This document shows, piece by piece, positions 60,048-64,000 of a stretch of 64,000 bases of DNA; position 1 is the first letter of the stretch; each line of letters starts with the position of its first letter. The DNA lies in NCBI RefSeq assembly GCF_005047355.1, contig NZ_SUMC01000027.1, forward strand, positions 62,001 to 126,000. The letters run 5' to 3'. The notes beneath the pieces were generated by a model that did no database searches, was not told the origin of the DNA, and saw only the letters and a list, made by a program, of their open reading frames with translations. Source of the DNA: Actinacidiphila oryziradicis (GTDB lineage Bacteria; Actinomycetota; Actinomycetes; Streptomycetales; Streptomycetaceae). Position numbers and translations under genes: made by a program.

Positions 60048-60440
60048 ATGAGTTCAGAAGCGGACCGCTGGTACGACGACGCGGCCGGGCCGGTGGTGCG
60101 GCCGTATGCGATGACGCGCGGCCGCACCAGCCACGCCGCCGAGGGCAGGCTCGATCTGATCGCTCTGGTGATCGCCGAGTCCCGCTCGGAAGACGCCGAG
60201 GCACACGCCGACCGCACTCTCTCGCCCGAGCACCTCGACATCGTCGGGTACTGCCGGGTCCAACCGATGTCCATCGCGGAACTCGCCGCCGACCTCGATC
60301 TGCCCGTCGGTGTCGTACGTGTGCTCGTGGGTGACCTCCTGGATGCCGAACTGGTCCATGTCAGCAGGCCTGTACCGCCGGCGGAACTGCCGGACGCGGG
60401 CATCCTCCGTGAGGTGATCAGCCGTCTCCGGGCGCTGTGA
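60048..60440 (+). CDS. cvnC: CvnC, DUF742 protein
   Basis: A 130-residue DUF742 protein with the usual opening R-P-Y-A-M-T-R-G-R-T, the block L-D-L-I-A-L-V, and a winged-helix-like middle S-I-A-E-L-A-A-D-L-D-L-P-V-G-V-V-R-V-L-V-G-D-L. The ending V-I-S-R-L-R-A-L is typical. It starts ten bases after cvnB. DUF742 proteins may help tether or regulate the GTPase. Confidence 0.92.
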   Translation: MSSEADRWYDDAAGPVVRPYAMTRGRTSHAAEGRLDLIALVIAESRSEDAEAHADRTLSPEHLDIVGYCRVQPMSIAELAADLDLPVGVVRVLVGDLLDAELVHVSRPVPPAELPDAGILREVISRLRAL

Positions 60441-60675
60441 CCGACGGCCGTGACCGGGGCTCACCCGCTCCGCCGACGGCGTTGGCACCGGCGGTCCGGA
60501 AGCGGACACCCGCATCTCATCTCCGCCCAGCCGTAAGCCCGTTGAGCCCATGCCCTGGGCAAATGCTGTCGTGACCGTGTAGTACTGTTCTTTTCCTGAG
60601 GCTGACCGTCTGCTGACCCCCGAGGACCAAGGATGTCTCTGACCTGCATAAACGGTGAATCGGGAGAAGAGACCA
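60441..60675. promoter_or_regulatory. Long cvnC-cvnD spacer with possible internal promoter
   Basis: Conservon genes usually overlap or nearly touch, but here 235 bases separate the third and fourth. The second half is locally AT-richer and contains TAGTACTG at about 60579, resembling a -10 element. A separate promoter for cvnD is a reasonable reading, but -35 sequences are not clear. Confidence 0.35.
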
Positions 60676-61281
60676 ATGGTCTTCGGACGCTCTGACCGCC
60701 GAGGATCCTTCGTCGAGCCGGTCGCGCTGAAACTCCTGGTCGCCGGCGGTTTCGGGGTGGGCAAGACCACCCTGGTCGGCGCAGTGAGCGAGATCCGGCC
60801 GCTGCGCACCGAGGAGACGCTCAGCGAGGCGGGCCGGCCGGTGGACGACATCGATGGTGTGGAGGCCAAGACCACCACCACCGTCGCCATGGACTTCGGC
60901 CGCATCACCCTCCGTGAGGACCTGGTCCTTTACCTCTTCGGCACGCCCGGCCAGGACCGTTTCTGGTTCCTGTGGGACGAGTTGGCCCAGGGGGCGCTCG
61001 GTGCGGTCGTTCTGGCCGACACGCGCCGGCTGGAGGACTGCTTCGCCGCCGTCGACTACTTCGAGCGGCGCGGCATCCCCTTCACCGTCGCCGTCAACTG
61101 CTTCGAGGGCGCCGACCGCCACCCGACCGATACCGTCCGCGACGCGCTCGATCTCGACCCGCACGTACCTGTGGTGCTCTGTGACGCCCGCGATCGCGAA
61201 TCGGCCAAGGAAGTCCTGATCACCGTCGTCGAGAACGCGGCCAAGGTGGCGGCCGAACACAGCCGGGTCGCCACCACGTAG
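60676..61281 (+). CDS. cvnD: CvnD, small GTPase-like ATP/GTP-binding protein
   Basis: A 201-residue Ras-like protein. G-G-F-G-V-G-K-T-T-L is the P-loop (about residues 26-35), T-T-T-T-V-A-M-D-F-G the switch I region, and F-G-T-P-G-Q-D-R-F the G3/switch II motif. The usual N-K-x-D specificity motif is replaced by V-N-C-F-E, as in other conservon GTPases. It should act as the switch of the Cvn system. ATG 60676 follows GAGAAGAG; a GTG at 60655 is in frame but poorer. Confidence 0.9.
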   Translation: MVFGRSDRRGSFVEPVALKLLVAGGFGVGKTTLVGAVSEIRPLRTEETLSEAGRPVDDIDGVEAKTTTTVAMDFGRITLREDLVLYLFGTPGQDRFWFLWDELAQGALGAVVLADTRRLEDCFAAVDYFERRGIPFTVAVNCFEGADRHPTDTVRDALDLDPHVPVVLCDARDRESAKEVLITVVENAAKVAAEHSRVATT

Positions 61282-61492
61282 CCTCGCCCGTCGCCCCGGT
61301 ACCACCGATCGAGGGAACCGGCCAGGTGGAAGAACCAGAAGTGGCGGCTCCGCGTCACAGTGGGAAGGACCGGTGATCCGGAGCCCACGGGGGTGGTTCC
61401 GGTCGCCGGTCCGGTACATACAGCCCGCTGAGCGGCGGAGGAGGGCACAGGCGGCTCACCCGGGACGTAAGGATGGGTCGGCCGCGCCGGGA

Positions 61493-61510
61493 GTCTCATG
61501 ATCGTGAGAC
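61493..61510. terminator. Possible bidirectional hairpin between cvnD and GH31
   Basis: GTCTCA-TGATCG-TGAGAC forms a 6-bp stem, extendable by a wobble pair, midway between convergent genes and 22 bp past the GH31 stop. Its place suggests termination of that transcript. No T-tract follows. Confidence 0.4.
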
Positions 61511-61531
61511 CCGCCGGCGGGCTCGCGGCCC

Positions 61532-63895
61532 CTACACCACCCCCCGCACCCGTACGGGATAGCCGACCTTCTGGGAACCTTCCCGCTCCACCACGACCTC
61601 CCCGTCCTCCACCCGTGTCGTGAACCGCTCGACCCGCGGCTCCGCCCATCCGTCCCCCTCGTCCGTGACCAGTAGCCCGCCACCGGTCCGGCCCGTGGCA
61701 GGCGCCCACACCTCCAGCTCGGTCCCGCCGCCCGCACCGGCCACCGGAAGCACCGCCCCCGCCCGCGCCAGCACCGGGATCCGGCCCAGCGGCGCGTCGA
61801 GCAGCACCTGGCCCGGACCCAGGTGCGCCTTGCCGGTGGAGGTGTCGTACCACCGGCCGCGCGGAAGCCGCAGGCTACGCAGGTTCGACCCCTGCTCCAG
61901 CACCGGAGCCACCAACAGCGCATCACCCACCTGGAAGGCGTCTTCACAGCCGCGCAGCTTCCGGTCCCCGGGATGGTTCCACCACAAAGGCCGCACATAT
62001 GGGGCGCCCGTACGGCGTGCCATATGTGCCAGCGTGTACAGATACGGCAGGAGCCGCTCCCGCTCCCGCAGCGCGGCCCCGGCGTGCTCCAGCACCTCGG
62101 GTCCGAACTCCCAGGGCTCGCGCCGTCCGGCCGTGATCGACGAATGCGTACGGAAGAACGGGAAGTACGCCGCCATCTGGAACCACCGCAGATACAGCTC
62201 GGCGGACGGCTCACCGTCGAAGCCGCCGACATCCGGACCGGAGTACGGCACCCCGCACAGCCCCAGTCCGAGCACCAGGGACAGCGAGGCGCGCAATCCG
62301 GGCCAGCCCGACGACACATCGCCCGACCAGGTGCCGCCGTACCGCTGCATGCCCGCCCAGCCCGAGCGGGAGAAGAGGAACGGCCGGACATCCGGGCGCA
62401 GTTCGCGCAGCCCTTCGTAGCCCGCCCGTGCCATCGACAGCGCATACACATTGTGGGCCTCACGGTGGTCCCCGCCGCGCCCCTCCAGAGAGTGCCGGGC
62501 CGAGCGGGGGAGTGTTGTCTCGCCGAACGGGGTGAAGGACACGGGTTCGTTCATGTCGTGCCAGACCCCGGAGAAACCCTGCGCCAACCGCTCCGCGTAG
62601 AACCCGCCCCACCACTTGCGCACCCGCGGTTCGGTGAAGTCCGGGTAGACCGCCTCACCCGGCCAGACCACCCCCTGCACCTTCCGGCCGCGTGCGTCCC
62701 GTACGAAGGCATCCGCGGCGGTACCGCTGTCATAGACAGGGTCGCCCGGCTCCTCCTTCACCGCGGGGTCGATGATCGACACCAGCCGCACCCCGTCCTG
62801 GCCCAACTCCCGGGCGAGCCCCGGCAGATCCGGGAAGCGCTCCTTGTCCACGCTGAACACCCGGTGGCCGTCGAGGTGGTCGATGTCCAGATGCAGCGCG
62901 GACAGCGGCAGGCCCCGGTCGCGGTACCCGGCCGCCACCCGCCGCACCTCGTCGGCGGTACCGAAGCCCCATCGCGAGTGCTGGTAGCCCAGCGCCCAGC
63001 GCGGCGGCAGCGCGGGCCGCCCGGTCAGCGCCGTCCAGCCGGCCAGGATCCGCGCCGGGGTGCCGGTGAGCACCCAGTAGCGCAGCGGCCCGCCGTCCAC
63101 CCGCAGTTCGCAGCCGCCCGGCCGGTCGTGCCCGGACCCGGCACCCTCCTCGCCATCGCGCAAGGCCACCCGGCCGTCCCACGGGTTGTCGTGGAAGACC
63201 AGATGGCTCCCTGCGTCCGCAACCACCAGCTGTACCGGCATCGTGATGTACAGCGGGTCGTCGTCCGGACCGAACGCCTCGCCCGGATCGGTGTTCCACA
63301 GCCGGTAGACGCCCTCCCGCAGCAACGGCCCCGACGCGCGCCCACCGAGACCGAACACCGCACCATCCGCGGCCGTCTCCGACCGCTGCACCCAGCGCGA
63401 GCCACCCGCCGGCGAGCCACCCTCCGCCCGGTCGGTCTCCAGGGGGTCCCACCAGCGCGGGGGCAGATCACGCCGCAGCAGCAGCCCGCCCGGCGTACGG
63501 AACTCCACCGCCCCGTGCCTCGACACCAGCACCGTGACCCGCTCCGAGACCACCCGCCAGCCGTCCTTGTCCGGCTCGATGACCGCCCGGCCATCCGCCT
63601 CGGGGCAGCCGGCGAGTGCGTACGAGGGCTCAGGCCCGGCACCGCCCCAACCGCAGAACACCGCCCCGCCCACCGCCACCCGCACCCGCAGGTCCGACCG
63701 GGCGAAACGCACCACACCGCCGCCGGGCAGCGGCTCAGTGCCCTGCGCCGAGCCGGGCACCCGCGCCCGCTCCGCGCGCTGCCGCGGCAGGCCCCGGGAG
63801 TCCGTACGGTGCCGCCGCCAGCCCGCGCGGACGGATCTCAGCCCGTTCGCCGACCCGACCGCCCGCAGCGACCGCACCAGGTCCTGACCATCCAT
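61532..63895 (-). CDS. Glycoside hydrolase family 31 (alpha-glucosidase type)
   Basis: The 787-residue enzyme has the full GH31 plan. An N-terminal beta domain precedes P-P-R-W-A-L-G-Y-Q-H-S-R-W-G-F at the barrel start. L-H-L-D-I-D-H-L-D-G lines the substrate pocket, G-V-W-H-D-M-N-E-P holds the nucleophile Asp, and T-W-S-G-D-V-S-S-G-W the acid/base Asp. F-F-R-T-H-S also lines the pocket, followed by C-terminal beta domains. There is no signal peptide, so it acts on imported alpha-glucosides or alpha-xylosides. ATG 63895 follows a G-rich ribosome binding site; eleven more codons are open upstream. Exact specificity is not readable. Confidence 0.9.
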   Translation of the reverse strand: MDGQDLVRSLRAVGSANGLRSVRAGWRRHRTDSRGLPRQRAERARVPGSAQGTEPLPGGGVVRFARSDLRVRVAVGGAVFCGWGGAGPEPSYALAGCPEADGRAVIEPDKDGWRVVSERVTVLVSRHGAVEFRTPGGLLLRRDLPPRWWDPLETDRAEGGSPAGGSRWVQRSETAADGAVFGLGGRASGPLLREGVYRLWNTDPGEAFGPDDDPLYITMPVQLVVADAGSHLVFHDNPWDGRVALRDGEEGAGSGHDRPGGCELRVDGGPLRYWVLTGTPARILAGWTALTGRPALPPRWALGYQHSRWGFGTADEVRRVAAGYRDRGLPLSALHLDIDHLDGHRVFSVDKERFPDLPGLARELGQDGVRLVSIIDPAVKEEPGDPVYDSGTAADAFVRDARGRKVQGVVWPGEAVYPDFTEPRVRKWWGGFYAERLAQGFSGVWHDMNEPVSFTPFGETTLPRSARHSLEGRGGDHREAHNVYALSMARAGYEGLRELRPDVRPFLFSRSGWAGMQRYGGTWSGDVSSGWPGLRASLSLVLGLGLCGVPYSGPDVGGFDGEPSAELYLRWFQMAAYFPFFRTHSSITAGRREPWEFGPEVLEHAGAALRERERLLPYLYTLAHMARRTGAPYVRPLWWNHPGDRKLRGCEDAFQVGDALLVAPVLEQGSNLRSLRLPRGRWYDTSTGKAHLGPGQVLLDAPLGRIPVLARAGAVLPVAGAGGGTELEVWAPATGRTGGGLLVTDEGDGWAEPRVERFTTRVEDGEVVVEREGSQKVGYPVRVRGVV

Positions 63896-64000
63896 AGCCC
63901 CTACCTTCCACCGTTCCCACCGTCGCAACCGATCCGGCGCGGCTCAACACCGGTTCCCCCACTGGCCCGCGCGGAGCGCTCTGGCGCCCCGGACGATCAC

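Overview
This 64-kb window has about 70% G+C, very strong G/C at third codon positions, frequent GTG starts and short intergenic gaps. It also carries a four-gene conservon, a DUF397 protein, an NsdA-like regulator, an MpaB-type oxygenase, a class I terpene synthase and a LAL regulator. Together these point to a chromosomal segment of Streptomyces or a very close actinomycete. No rRNA, tRNA or CRISPR array is visible.

Layout. 0-2.1 kb: PTS-type dihydroxyacetone kinase dhaKLM (minus). 2.7-3.9 kb: a secreted GH64 beta-1,3-glucanase with a one-base frameshift, behind a LacI-type palindrome. 4.0-5.8 kb: a GntR/FCD regulator and ACC deaminase (acdS), with a 26-bp palindrome on the regulator's own start codon. 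5.8-9.0 kb: an acyl-CoA dehydrogenase, a divergent TetR regulator, a 5'-truncated TnpB-like gene and a gene remnant. 9-28 kb: a dispersed sterol/acyl-CoA catabolic set. It consists of a FadE26-like dehydrogenase behind a KstR-like box, a nitronate monooxygenase-FadD operon, and a block with the same gene types as M. tuberculosis Rv3515c-Rv3523 (fadD19, echA19, tandem DUF35, ltp4, ltp3). The 17-bp inverted repeat TCTGAC-N5-GTCAGA occurs upstream of both the monooxygenase operon and the divergent fadD19/echA19 promoters. Between these lie a Ser/Thr kinase-TPR fusion, cysteine dioxygenase plus rhodanese, a chloramphenicol phosphotransferase-like enzyme and several housekeeping-type genes.

28-42.9 kb: small conserved actinobacterial genes, a class I terpene synthase divergent from a frameshifted LuxR-family LAL regulator, a secreted peptidoglycan amidase, a phosphotransferase-family protein, an NsdA-like regulator, a PAS-PP2C phosphatase and a HEAT-like protein. 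43.3-46.5 kb: an overlapping operon of two GT4 glycosyltransferases and an SGNH hydrolase, converging on a decayed nanT-type transporter.

48-56.4 kb: the most unusual locus. It is a three-gene operon resembling MukFEB/MksFEB/JetABC, with a kleisin-like protein, a small winged-helix-like protein and an 1852-residue SMC-like ATPase. The ATPase carries a proline-rich insert of about 330 residues and a Walker B motif ending Asp-Asn, and no JetD-type nuclease is adjacent. 57.2-61.3 kb: a conservon (cvnA-D). 61.5-63.9 kb: a GH31 alpha-glucosidase.

Lesions are frequent: single frameshifts in the GH64 and LAL genes, multiple lesions in nanT, and remnants of two further genes. The single-base ones could be assembly errors; nanT is clearly decayed.
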